Shown here: positions 24,605 to 35,100 of the stretch, piece by piece
How positions within the stretch are numbered: position 1 is the stretch's first letter
Layout: every line of letters begins with the position of its first letter
Origin: Nematopogon swammerdamellus
Taxonomy: Eukaryota > Arthropoda > Insecta > Lepidoptera > Adelidae
Length of the DNA stretch: 64,000 nt
Direction: 5' to 3'
NCBI GenBank assembly: GCA_946902875.1
Contig: OX336343.1
Location: forward strand, 5,693,754-5,757,753
Translations under genes and position numbers: made by a program
The notes under the pieces: model-generated
What the model saw: only the letters and a program-made list of their open reading frames with translations
Told to the model about the DNA's origin: nothing
The model's database searches: none

Positions 24605-27600
24605 ATGTTCGACTTAAGTACTGCCTACGCAAATTCCTTGAAAATGGTTAGACACACGAACGAAGATCTATGTAATAACATTGATAACGACGAATCGGCT
24701 GGATTACACAAATTCATAATGACAGACTGGCAACATTTTAGTTTCCCCGGAAACAAAGAAACAACTTTAACATGCCTTACGCTAAACATCAGAAGTGCGA
24801 ACAAAAATTTTAATAATCTAACAGTTCTCTTAGCCAAACTAAATATAATGTTTGACGTAATTATTCTAACTGAAGCATGGCTCAAAGATACATCCTATCA
24901 ACCCCAACACATTAATGGTTATGTGGCTTATAGTACCACCAAACATAATCGGCAAAACGATGGAGTCATAGTATACATTAGAACTCAAATTACAGTAATT
25001 ACTGAAGAACCTGATCTTAAAGATGCAAACGGACTACTACTGAAAATAGGTACCGATTGTGTAATTTTAGCGATCTACAGATCACCCTCAGTCCAAAACA
25101 TTGACCCGTTCCTGGATTCGGTATACGAAACTCTGAAACTGTACCATAATAAAAACTGTTGCATTATGACTGGTGACATTAACATAGATATATCAAATAA
25201 AGCAAGAAGTGAGAGAAAAACAAAATACCTATGTCTCTGTGCTGAATTATCCCTGAAACCAGCAGTAACCGATGTAACACGAGAAAACGCCTGTCTAGAC
25301 CACGTAATGATAAAAAGCAAATCAGAAATAACAACTATAGTCTATGAAGCAACTATAACAGACCACTCGCCTGTAATTTCTTTCTTACATAATCAAAAGA
25401 GCAAAATAAAGAATACCACGACTACACAATCATCTAAAACTGATTTCATTAATCTATATAAACATTTAGAGACTACTGACTGGACTGACACTCTCTGCGA
25501 ACAAAACACAAATTACGCGGCTGATACATTTATAAATACACTTCAAACAGCCATAAGCAAATTTACATCCACAAGCACAGTTAATACTAAAACTAAGATA
25601 AAAAAACCATGGATAACAAAGGGATTGATTAAATGTTTCAACAAACGGGACAAGTTGCATAAACTAGCGAAGACTTATCCATTTACCTATTTAGAGAAAT
25701 ACAAATGCTATAGGAACATATGCAACTTGGCCGTAAAAACTGCCAAAAATAACTACTATGAAAGAGAAATAGCTAAAAATATCAGAAACACTAAAAACAT
25801 GTGGAAAATTCTAAAAGAAGCCGCAGATATAAATACATCAAAGGACCAATCAGCATCAATACATCTAATAAAAACCGAGGAAACCAATGCCGAAAAAGAA
25901 GAAAAACTGAATATGTATAACCAATACTATATAGGAGTAGGAGTAAACTATGCTAATAAAAATCTTAAAAGAATTAAAAAAGGAGAAATTGATCTGATAA
26001 AGGAGGAGGAAGCTGTGGGAAACGCAACAAATGACTCGTTTTATATGAGACCAACAGATCCACATGAAATAACAAAAATAATAAAAGCATTGAAACAGGA
26101 TAGTGCATCAGGTTGGGACGGCATAGGCGGTAAACACATTAAAAGCATATGCACTTTGGTACTCGAACCACTAACCCATATATGCAATCTAAGTTTAAAA
26201 ACGGGTGTCTTCCCAACAGCCTTCAAAACTGCAATCGTATGTCCAATCTTTAAATCAGGTGACCATAGTGAAATAAAAAACTATCGTCCTATATCTCTGC
26301 TTCCTACCCTATCAAAAATATTAGAAAAAATAGTGAAAACCAGATTAATGTGCTTTTTAGAAAACAAAAACCTTCTGTCGAATAACCAATATGGTTTTAG
26401 GCCAAAACGATCGTGCGAAAATGCAGTTAATTGCCTAACCCAATACACTGTCGAACGCCTTGACAGGGGCCAAAAAACTCTAGCAGTATTTCTGGATCTT
26501 GCCAAGGCGTTTGACACAGTATCAATACCCATACTACTAATTAAAATGGAAAAAATTGGTATTAGAGGTCTACCTTTAAAATGGTTCCATACCTATTTAA
26601 AAAATAGGCATCAATTAGTTAAAATAGGCGATTATAAAAGCAAAACTGCTGAGATAAATTATGGCGTCCCTCAAGGCAGTGTGCTGGGTCCTTTACTGTT
26701 CCTAATTTATATAAATAACCTCTGTAACCTTACACTACACAACTGTCAAATCATTACCTATGCGGACGACACAGTTCTATTATTCTCGGGTAGGACATGG
26801 GCAGAAATATTCGAAAATGCAGGAAAAGGTCTAATTAAAACAAAAACATGGCTAGAAAATAATCTTCTCACACTGAACTCCGCAAAAACTAAATACATGT
26901 GTTTCTCTATAAATGCAGCAGGACAACCGGACAGTACACATAAGCTTAAACTTCATGACACAAGTTGCCCCATATCAGGTACATGCATCTGTGAAATATT
27001 AGAAAGGGTAAATCAGTTTAAGTATTTGGGAGTTACAATAGACAAGCACCTAACGTGGCGGTTTCACATAGAAATTGTAGCAAATAGACTCAGAAAGCTG
27101 ACCTACTTTTTCAAATCAATTCGAAACTGTGCCACCGTGCAAACAATAAAAACAGTATTTAGGGCTGTCGCCGAACCCATTATTGCCTATTGTTTAACAG
27201 TCTGGGGAGGTGCAGCTAAAACCTATTTAATCGAGGCTGAGCGCGCCCAACGCACAGCTCTAAAAGTTCTATTTAAAAAACCTTACAGGTATGGCACACA
27301 AGACCTGCTTCTAGAGACTGGAATGCTATCTGTGAGGCAATTGTACATATATAATACTATTTTTGCTGTGCAACAAACTAAAAGTACTGCTATAACAGAT
27401 AGACCTAACACGAGGAACCGAGAAAATCCACAGACAAATCGTTTACACACAACCTTCGCCCAAAGATTCAATATTTTCCTAAGTAACCACCTATATAACA
27501 AAGCTATAAAATGCTGTAATTTTCAAGAGAAAACTGGCAAACGTCGCAAACAGGAAATTCTCTCATGGCTGAAAACACTAAATTACGAAGCTACTGAAGA

Positions 27601-27622
27601 CTTACTTGCTGTTTTGTCTTAA
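24605..27622 (+). CDS. LINE ORF2 (apurinic endonuclease plus reverse transcriptase)
   Basis: 1,005 residues. The N-terminal APE-type endonuclease shows LTLNIRS, the catalytic TEAWL, GDINIDI and TDHSPV. The reverse transcriptase follows with NYRPISLLPTLSKILEKIV, NQYGFRPKRSCENAV, FLDLAKAFDTV, GVPQGSVLGPLLFLIYINNL and the YADD active site at residues 719-722, then KYLGVTID. The enzyme nicks target DNA and primes reverse transcription from the nick. No stop or frameshift is seen. Shorter ORFs on both strands here are shadows. Confidence 0.9.
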   Translation: MFDLSTAYANSLKMVRHTNEDLCNNIDNDESAGLHKFIMTDWQHFSFPGNKETTLTCLTLNIRSANKNFNNLTVLLAKLNIMFDVIILTEAWLKDTSYQPQHINGYVAYSTTKHNRQNDGVIVYIRTQITVITEEPDLKDANGLLLKIGTDCVILAIYRSPSVQNIDPFLDSVYETLKLYHNKNCCIMTGDINIDISNKARSERKTKYLCLCAELSLKPAVTDVTRENACLDHVMIKSKSEITTIVYEATITDHSPVISFLHNQKSKIKNTTTTQSSKTDFINLYKHLETTDWTDTLCEQNTNYAADTFINTLQTAISKFTSTSTVNTKTKIKKPWITKGLIKCFNKRDKLHKLAKTYPFTYLEKYKCYRNICNLAVKTAKNNYYEREIAKNIRNTKNMWKILKEAADINTSKDQSASIHLIKTEETNAEKEEKLNMYNQYYIGVGVNYANKNLKRIKKGEIDLIKEEEAVGNATNDSFYMRPTDPHEITKIIKALKQDSASGWDGIGGKHIKSICTLVLEPLTHICNLSLKTGVFPTAFKTAIVCPIFKSGDHSEIKNYRPISLLPTLSKILEKIVKTRLMCFLENKNLLSNNQYGFRPKRSCENAVNCLTQYTVERLDRGQKTLAVFLDLAKAFDTVSIPILLIKMEKIGIRGLPLKWFHTYLKNRHQLVKIGDYKSKTAEINYGVPQGSVLGPLLFLIYINNLCNLTLHNCQIITYADDTVLLFSGRTWAEIFENAGKGLIKTKTWLENNLLTLNSAKTKYMCFSINAAGQPDSTHKLKLHDTSCPISGTCICEILERVNQFKYLGVTIDKHLTWRFHIEIVANRLRKLTYFFKSIRNCATVQTIKTVFRAVAEPIIAYCLTVWGGAAKTYLIEAERAQRTALKVLFKKPYRYGTQDLLLETGMLSVRQLYIYNTIFAVQQTKSTAITDRPNTRNRENPQTNRLHTTFAQRFNIFLSNHLYNKAIKCCNFQEKTGKRRKQEILSWLKTLNYEATEDLLAVLS

Positions 27623-28119
27623 CAAAACTGTATAACATTTAATGGATAGCTAATTAAAATCATTCAATTAATTTATATATTTAACAAAATTAACTAATGC
27701 TTAACAAACAACTAAAACACAAAACACAAAGAAAATCTAATAGAAAAAAAAAAAAAAAAAAAACTAACAACTATAGAACTAACTTTCCTATTACTAAAAA
27801 CTAAGAACATCATAATGTCTATACTCTATCCCATTTTAATCTTAATTTTATATGAAACTTATTTTATTAAACTCAATAAGAGCGCCATCATGTAATTAAT
27901 ATATACGTGTTATTCTATAAAACAAGTCTTCCTGCAAGACAGAGTTTCTCTAGGGCAGGAGACATGATTGTAAAATAGGCTTAAACACTTTTCTAAATAA
28001 AATAATTTTCATTTTCATAATTTTCATTTTCATTTTTCATTTTCATTTCATTTCATTTCAATTCGGACAAAATTTTTCAATTAAAAAATAGAATTAGTAT
28101 CACGACCTTTTACTTCTAA

Positions 28120-28335
28120 TGCAAAATTCTCTAGGAGGCGCGGCGGGGAGGTAGCGGCGCGCGCGAGACACAAAGCGCCCGCCGCCGCCGCCGCCTTGCC
28201 GCCAGTGTCATAGTCATACATAACATAACGTGAAGGCAGAGAGCGTGTTCTTATGTCTTTAGTGAAATTCTTTGTAAAATAATTTGCTGATTTTATTTTT
28301 TGTCTTCTGTACTGAAAATGAAGTCGGTATGTGCT
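28120..28335 (+). other. GC-rich block with possible upstream exon and donor
   Basis: A (GCC)n-rich stretch at 28,140-28,200, then GTACTGAAAATGAAGTCG followed by gtatgtgc, which looks like a short exon end plus donor. It could be an upstream first exon of crol or nothing. No further support. Confidence 0.2.
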
Positions 28336-28599
28336 TTGAGGTCAGTTAGTGTGCAACAAACTATTATTTTGTATACCTAATAAGTTTTAGAATATTACCT
28401 AGGTAGTTACTTAGAAGACTGATATCACGTGCTTAAGACATTATGGTAGTAGGGTTTAACTTCACATCACTGTTATGATGGCATGCCTCGTATGGCATGC
28501 AGACATAAATTTAGTTATTTAAAAGCATCTTGATACTTAGGAATAATTGAAAAAGGGCATTTTCATATAAATTAGCCTCTCCGATTCAGTATCTAAGAT

Positions 28600-28780
28600 C
28601 TACTGGATGTAAGATGGCCACAAGCAACCTCGGTTGTGTTCTCCTCTAGTCCCGTATAGCCAGCAATCCAGGGAAGTCTCCGGTATGGCACCTACCTTCT
28701 CGGAGGTGATATTGGCTGGTTAGAGCATGTGCTTTGGCCCCTCCGACTCAGCCACACATACCGGATTACATAAAAAAAAA
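28600..28780 (+). mobile_element. SINE family C fragment with A tail
   Basis: ATCCAGGGAAGTCTCCGGTA, GGAGGTGATATTGGCTGG and CATACCGGATTACAT followed by A9. Plus copy of the family best seen at 33552-33968. Confidence 0.6.
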
Positions 28781-29081
28781 ACAAATCTGAAACTGTACTT
28801 CCTGCCTTAGGGTGTTCGACAGGTTTTTTGTTCACCGTGTATAATAGTTTCGTCCGATCGTTGAGGCTGGCCGTGGTTCGAAATCCAAATAAAACTGTAA
28901 GTCCGTTCCCTTACCTTCGGATGTTTGAAAGTCGTATGTATGTTGTGAAATATAAGTAGGTAGTAGCAAAAAAACCATAATATACACATATAAGTACGTA
29001 GGTAACTACTGGTTAATTAAAAAGTAATACATGAATACATTTACTGATTACAATTTATATAAATGTAATATCTTAATATAC

Positions 29082-29499
29082 AGGGTGTTAAAACGGCGAG
29101 TACATTAATTTCGCCCTTTGACAAAAAGATAAAAAAGCAAATAATTTTTTTCTCTAAAGTGTCTGTTTAGTTTTCGAGATATGAATTTTTGAAATATAGG
29201 TATGTTTTCGTCTAGTGTAATTTAACGCGTTGTTGCCGCTCCGCACCCTCCGCCTGCCGACCTCCGTCCTCCACTCACAAAGCTAACCCCCCGCCCTTCC
29301 CGCCAACACCTTCGTCCGCGCCGCCCTGTTGTCATTAGATCATTTTTACACTAAAATAATCAATTAGTTTGTATGAAAACTGAACTTTTTAATTTTTATT
29401 AAAGGGAATTCAGAAAAAAGTTATTTGACTTTTTTGTTACCTACTCTTGATCCCAATAATCATTTCCTAAATTTAATGTACTCGCCGTTTTTACACCCG
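29082..29499. mobile_element. Mariner-like MITE
   Basis: Left end CAGGGTGTTAAAACGGCGAG and right end CTCGCCGTTTTTACACCCG are inverted repeats that continue through GTACATTAA. TA flanks on both sides. A GC-rich segment lies inside at 29,230-29,335. Non-coding. Confidence 0.7.
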
Positions 29500-29859
29500 T
29501 ATATACAAACCAAGAAATTTGGACGGGGAAATGACAGATAGAACAATAGCCGCACAAAGGCGAACGGCGAACTTATCACTATCGGGTAGTGATTTCTTCC
29601 AGTCAACATTTAATTTGCCGAATCAAAATTTCACTCTTCTCTCTTTATGCGTTTCGTTTTCTTGTGGCTAATAAGGCGTGAATCGAGAAATTGTTGGTCT
29701 CGGCAAGCCGCAAGGCAGGCCACATGCTGTGCTTGTCAAATGGTGGCGATCATCGTGACATGACGTGTCGATAGCTTCCATGGTTTTATTTAATTCGTCG
29801 CCATAATAAGCTGTTTTTCATTTTATTTATTATTTACCTAAGTTGGTAACATACACACC

Positions 29860-30525
29860 GCACGCCGTATCCCGACAATCGGGGTAAGCAGCAGGGTTGC
29901 CAGATGTCCGGTTTTGGACCGGACAGTCCGGTTTTTGAGGCTTGTGTCCGGTCTCCAAAATAATGAAAAACCGAACACCAAAACGTCCGGTTTTTTCTTC
30001 ATATAACGCAAATATTTACTTTTTCAGAACATTTTAATACAATCTTACATTGTTCTTCGATTTTGCAGTAAATTCGATCAATTCAACCCTTTTATCTATT
30101 ACTTTATCTCCCATCTATTTTAAAAAGTAAAGGTCATGAAACATTTGGTACATAAAAATCAAATTTCATTTTGTACATGAAAAATCGAAGGCCCTTTGAT
30201 GAAAAATGTCCGGTTTTTTTCAACTGAACCATCTGGCAACCCTGGTAAGCAAAGTAATCGGTGTTGCGCTACAAGTATTCTGGTAAATTACAGCACAACA
30301 CCGACCACCACGTTTAGCAAAGTATTCGGACAAGATAACTCAGATCAGGCAGCAAGTAAGGCCTGCTGCAAGACTCGGTGGAAACACCGTGCCAAGGTGA
30401 GAGGTGGCTATCCTGTCGCCCTTATGCACGGCATCTTGTCCTTATCCCTTGGTAGCCTTTTACGACATGCACGGGGAGAGATGCAGTGGGGCTATTCTTA
30501 TTAAGTACCGGCCCCACACAGGTTG
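29860..30525 (-). repeat. Repeat family B copy interrupted by a hAT MITE
   Basis: CGCACGCCGTATCCCGACAA to 29,891, then the MITE, then from 30,245 GTAAGCAAAGTAATCGGTG to GTACCGGCCCCACAC. The two halves rejoin exactly. Confidence 0.7.
29892..30244. mobile_element. hAT-type MITE inserted in repeat family B
   Basis: 353 bp, ends CAGGGTTGCCAGATGTCCGG and ATCTGGCAACCCTG, target duplication GTAAGCAG / GTAAGCAA (8 bp, one change). This copy proves the termini and target-site size of the family (also 15004 and 18872). Confidence 0.85.
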
Positions 30526-30719
30526 GTAAATAATGGCAAAAAAGGTGTGCAAAAATAGGAGTTCTGTGGCAACGACACACACCCCTCGCCCAGTGGAAAA
30601 TAAGGTACATATGCACTTATGTAAGTGAGTCCTCCCGGTTATGACGTACGGGTGTGAACCGTGGACTCTGAAGGTCGCTGTAGTCCAAAGGTTGAAATTT
30701 GCTCAGTGAGAAATGGAGT

Positions 30720-30850
30720 GAGCCAGTATAGCCAGCAATCCAGGGAAGTCTCCGGTATGGCACCTACCTTCTCGGAGGTGATATTGGCTGGTCGGAGCAT
30801 GCGCTTTGGCCCCTCCAACTCAGCCACCCATACCGGATTACATAAAAAAA
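30720..30850 (+). mobile_element. SINE family C fragment
   Basis: AGCAATCCAGGGAAGTCTCC through CATACCGGATTACAT and A8, as at 28600. Confidence 0.6.
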
Positions 30851-30929
30851 AATTATGGAATATCGCTACGTGATACGGTGCGTAGGTAACGAGGCAATCA
30901 GCCGACGCACCATAAAGTAGTCGATATTG

Positions 30930-31195
30930 AACACCGGGGCGCTAAGCTCAAGTGGCAGTGGGCTGGGTACGTCAGCCGAAGAGACCGTTGGGGTAACCGT
31001 GTCCTACCCTGACGGCCGTGGACAAGAAAACTGACTATGGAAAGAACACCCGCCAGGTGGGACGACGACATCAATCAAATACATCGGCGGAAAGCAGTCT
31101 GTAGTTCCGTACCGCTGAAGGCCGGGAGGAGTGAAGGAAAATTTGAGAAGTGTATGTCCAGCAGTGGACGCAAACACGCTGACTGACTGACCTTA
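30930..31195 (+). pseudogene. RTE-type LINE, ORF C-terminal fragment
   Basis: KLKWQWAGYVSRRDRWGNRV-like text, then GRPWTRKLTMERTPARWDDD, frame-broken, ending in the (TGAC)n tail. RTE elements often end in short tandem repeats. Confidence 0.5.
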
Positions 31196-31199
31196 GTAA

Positions 31200-31740
31200 C
31201 GATCTTGTGTTATTTAGGTATTATTGTAAAGTTTGCTATCTCGTACGCGACTAACAGCTTCACTACTCCTCCCTCGTTCGGATCTAATGTTGTAAGATTG
31301 TAAGTATTTATTACCTGTGCTGTGAAGTATTACAATACAAAATCAGATATTTCCCTCCGAATTACTTTTTTTTCAAGTTTGGCGCCGCGCCGCTCCGCGC
31401 CGCGAGCGAGGGAAGTGATTGTTCTGAAAAGGTGAGTGTTTGTAGGCCCTCTATCGACGAAACAAAGGAATAACGAAGCGCAACGGCTTGGCGCAGCAGG
31501 TGCACCAATTTAAAAATGTTTGACGCCGCGGTGCAAGCGCCATCTATCAATAGCTTGATTAAACGGACATCGGAAGAAATTGAAATACATATTTCTAAAT
31601 ATTTTATCTACTTTCATTATAAAATCCTTATCTTATTTATATTATGTTAAATTTTAAAAATGTTGCCTATATAACACTTTTGTAATAGAAACGTTTAGAC
31701 AACATTGTGAGGAATTTCTTTTGTGCGGACTTCACATCGC
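31200..31740. other. No gene seen upstream of crol
   Basis: Contains a GC-rich patch at 31,380-31,410. May include distal promoter or an untranslated exon, not determinable here. Confidence 0.3.
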
Positions 31741-31859
31741 CATGTTGGCGGCCCTGCCGCCATGACACCTCTACCTCTCGCCCCTCGCGGCTCGGCGGAG
31801 TGTTTACCGTGCTCTTTATTCGCTTCTCGTAAATCGAAATTCTCGTAGAATTCGAAACG

Positions 31860-32127
31860 TTATCTTCGTCGAGAGTGATATTCCGGTAAAAGCAGTGTGA
31901 GCGATGCGGCAACGCCGGGAGCCGGCCTCCGGCGCGCCGTGCGTGGCGAATTAGACTCGGTTTTGTGCGTGTTGTCTCGTAATGGCGGGCGGTCGCGTCC
32001 CCCGCGCTGCGCCGCGCCTGCAGCTCGCTGACAGCCCACTCCCCGCCGCTCCTGCTCACCCCGAACGCTGTTTACGCGCGTTTTGATTGTTATTTTGATT
32101 ATTTTCCGCGTGTGAGGGCTTCGTATA
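31860..32127 (+). promoter_or_regulatory. GC-rich, CpG-rich 5' region of crol (5' UTR and probable promoter)
   Basis: The sequence turns sharply GC-rich between about 31,740 and 32,190 compared with the AT-rich surroundings, and ends at the start codon at 32128. There is no long ORF in the sense frame. I infer 5' UTR and probably the proximal promoter. No TATA box or initiator could be assigned with confidence, and upstream untranslated exons are possible. Confidence 0.45.
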
Positions 32128-32190
32128 ATGAATCCTGAGCATCACAACCTCAACACCGCGGGCGGGCAGCCACCGGGGAACGCTGGCGAA
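32128..32190 (+). CDS. crol: crol exon 1 (start codon)
   Basis: Begins ATG and reads [20 protein letters not shown] then E, followed by the donor gtgagt. Ends in phase 0. The start is chosen because this is the first ATG after the GC-rich leader and because the next exon joins in frame. The segment is polar and rich in Asn, Pro and Gly. Confidence 0.8.
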
Positions 32191-35100
32191 GTGAGTTCGA
32201 TCAATGCTTTAAAAAAAATTGCCTCTCATTTAATCATTTGAAGTGAATTTCATGTTTTTCGAGCCCTCACTGAGCACATCTCTACAAGTGGACCACTGGG
32301 CGCCATCGGTCGGTAGGTACCTGCCATTACATTGCACGGTCGAGCGTCGGGTGGGAGTGGGTGTACCGCCCAGCTATGTATATATTGTATGTCGGTACCT
32401 ACTTGCCGCTATAGGCAAATTGGTTGAAGTTTAGACCTCTTTGTGAAACGTCTTCACTTTTAGTTTCACGAGTACATAATTTGAACCGTACCTGCCTATG
32501 AATGATTAGAGCTAGGTAAAGTAGGTATTATCCATTCATACCAAGTATGAAATGTGCTCTGTAGAATCTATTTCGTTTTTGAGGATCATAAATGATAAAT
32601 AACTGTCCAATGGGATAACTATCCAGTCGAAATATTACTACTTCCACTGTAGAATTGAATTACGTACTTACAAAGTGTCCCATTCAAGTTTGCGCATCCA
32701 TGGGCAGTTACACGCAACCACCATAGTGATGTCACAGCGTCAGCGGCAAACCTGAGTGGGACATGTTGTACCTGTAGAGTTGTATGGTACCAAGGCAGTT
32801 CGAGTTTTTGTCTGTTAGGTACTGTTGTACATAGTACCTAGCTAAATAAATAGTTTCACAATGCTGTTTTCAAATTTATTCATGTATTTGTAGCTGTCGA
32901 ATATTCTATGTGATTCTACAATCTAAATGAATCTACTTTTTCTGGTGTTGAAATATATTTTTATTATCACCAAATAGTATGGCTTTATTATTTACATAAT
33001 AATAATGTATGTAAAATTAATATGAAAGTTTAAAAACGTGAATAAAGAGAAATATTAAAAAAATTACACACAAATATTTCGAAGTGTCTGTCGTCATCAG
33101 TGGAAATAATATATTTATAATATATAATAACTAGATGTGGTTCTGGTGTGGGACAGGGTGGGTGTGTATTCTGTTCACTTGACCAGTCTTTGTCCACGGT
33201 CTGGCTATTTCTCGGATGACGGATGCCGACGTTTTGATGGAGACGAATATCGTTTGTCCACTACGTTCGATCCCGGACGAACCAAATGTTCAAACGCGCA
33301 AGAACATCCTGTCAAAATGATGAATTCGGCACACTGGACGTCGCGGACAAGAGCTCATGCGTTTTGTATTGCTGCTACTCTGGACCGGACCGATGTAGCG
33401 GTTCGGTTAAAGTCGGTCCGTCATGAAGAGTCTCGTACTCCGGATGCCTAGTGGAAAGACCGTCATATAAATGCACAGTCGGTCCATCATGACGAATCTC
33501 GGATGACGGATGCCTAGTTCGAATCATAGCTGACGTTGGTAGTACAATTAGCTCTAAAAAAAATTTTTTTTTATGTAATCCGGTATGGGTGGCTGAATCA
33601 GAGGGGCCAAAGCACATGATCTGACTAGCCAATATCACCTCCAAGAAGGTAGGTGCCATACCAGAGACTTCCCTGGATTGCTGGCTATACTGGACTAGAG
33701 GAGAACACAACCGAGGCTGCTATGCGGCCATCTTACATCCAGTACGGTGGTACCAACCCAGTCGGCTACAATTTAAGCCTACCACCTAGTAAGGGGCAAG
33801 GGAAGGGACCTACAGTTTTACACCGATTCTGAATGGTGAAGCAGCAGGTGTAGGGTTGCACGTACATTTTTTCGACAGAAAAAACTCATTGGTACATGCC
33901 GACTGGATTCGAACCTCGGACCTCCCGCATGAGAAGGCGATGCCCATACCACTCGGCCACCAGCCGATCATTACTTAGGGTTTTTTTTGTTAACAATTAT
34001 TATTTTTATTTTATTATGACGCATGTATGTGGCTATACACGCGTCGTGCCACATATGCAACACAATTTCAGTTCCTGTATACAGGAACTCAATCCTACAC
34101 ACCTTGTCACACTCTCACACGTAACGCGTATTGCTGTAGGCCAGCCAGCGCACATCGCAGAGCCAGCAGCCCGCGGGAACGGCCCTTACACCGACGACAT
34201 CGGCCACCGACCTCCGCGTCAACTCGACGGCCGTCAACGTTGCTCTCTCCAGCGTTGCCAAGTACTGGGTCTTCACCAACATACTGTCGGGGCCGCAGGT
34301 CTCTATATACGGTCTGCCGACGGGCGCACGTCTTGAGAATGGGAAACCGGTGCAGGTGAGGCTTATTTTGTGAATGCAAAACGAAATTTTCATACTACTC
34401 AAGACAGTTGGTGACAGAAGGAACTTTATGTGAGGCAATATCTGTCACATAGTATTATCCCTAGACATCAAATGGGAGTTGAATGGTCAGCCCTTAGCTT
34501 TCGCAGTTATAATGAGTGTTTTATAAATGACCTTGAATGAATTGCTACGGTTTGTCTATAACTGCGATACTGGCTGAAGTGACATCTTTAGGTTGATAAT
34601 GCAAAATAAAAAAAAATCTAAATTCCATATATTTGATCATGCTGTAATGCCTCATTTTTTCTAGAACTTTTTGTATCATTTCTTTGTTAGGCGTTACGAT
34701 GGACCAGCCCAAACCACATTATCTAAAAAAAATTGTGTTATGTCGTGCTATTTACAAAGTAGCACTTTGAAAAAAGTCAGATCGATAAATATAACTAATT
34801 GCTATATTTTAGTGTAAAATAAAATTTTCATATAGATACAGACATTTGCTTTAAGCAAATGTCTTGATGAACACAATATTGTCAACTTTTTTTAGTAAAT
34901 GCTGAATCTGTATGGAAATTAAATACAAGTTTCATGCTAAAATATCGCTATTAATCTATCGGTGCAACTCTTTTCAAAGTACTTCTTGATAATTAGTGCA
35001 TAATATAAATAATTTTTGCAGAATGTGTTTCTGGCGCTTGGCACCATAACTAAACTGAATAGAAAATAAAATTCCATGTGTGCGTATACCTAGATTCTTT

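Larger units (their letters stand above)
22870..28066 (+). mobile_element. Near full-length CR1/Jockey-group LINE with two open ORFs
   Basis: The 5' leader begins somewhere near 22,870 (exact edge not visible). ORF1 (23063-24130), a 474-nt spacer, ORF2 (24605-27622), then a 3' UTR ending in an ATTTTC/ATTTC repeat tail (about 28,005-28,066) instead of a plain poly-A, as in CR1-like clades. Both ORFs are uninterrupted, so the copy may be young. ORF1 with PHD and FP_C-like parts suggests the Crack or Daphne type, but the clade is an inference. Confidence 0.82.

Noticed and set aside
24016..24651. 211-codon ORF between LINE ORF1 and ORF2
   Set aside because: It overlaps the end of ORF1 in another frame and runs through the AT-rich spacer; no domain, low-complexity composition.
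31667..32059. 130-codon minus-strand ORF over the crol 5' region
   Set aside because: It lies in a CpG-rich leader, has no recognisable domain and looks like a by-product of GC-rich composition.
33896..33967. Possible true tRNA gene (B box GGTTCGAATCC)
   Set aside because: It is the tRNA-like head of a SINE with body and A tail attached; the acceptor stem is not closed by a matching 3' end.
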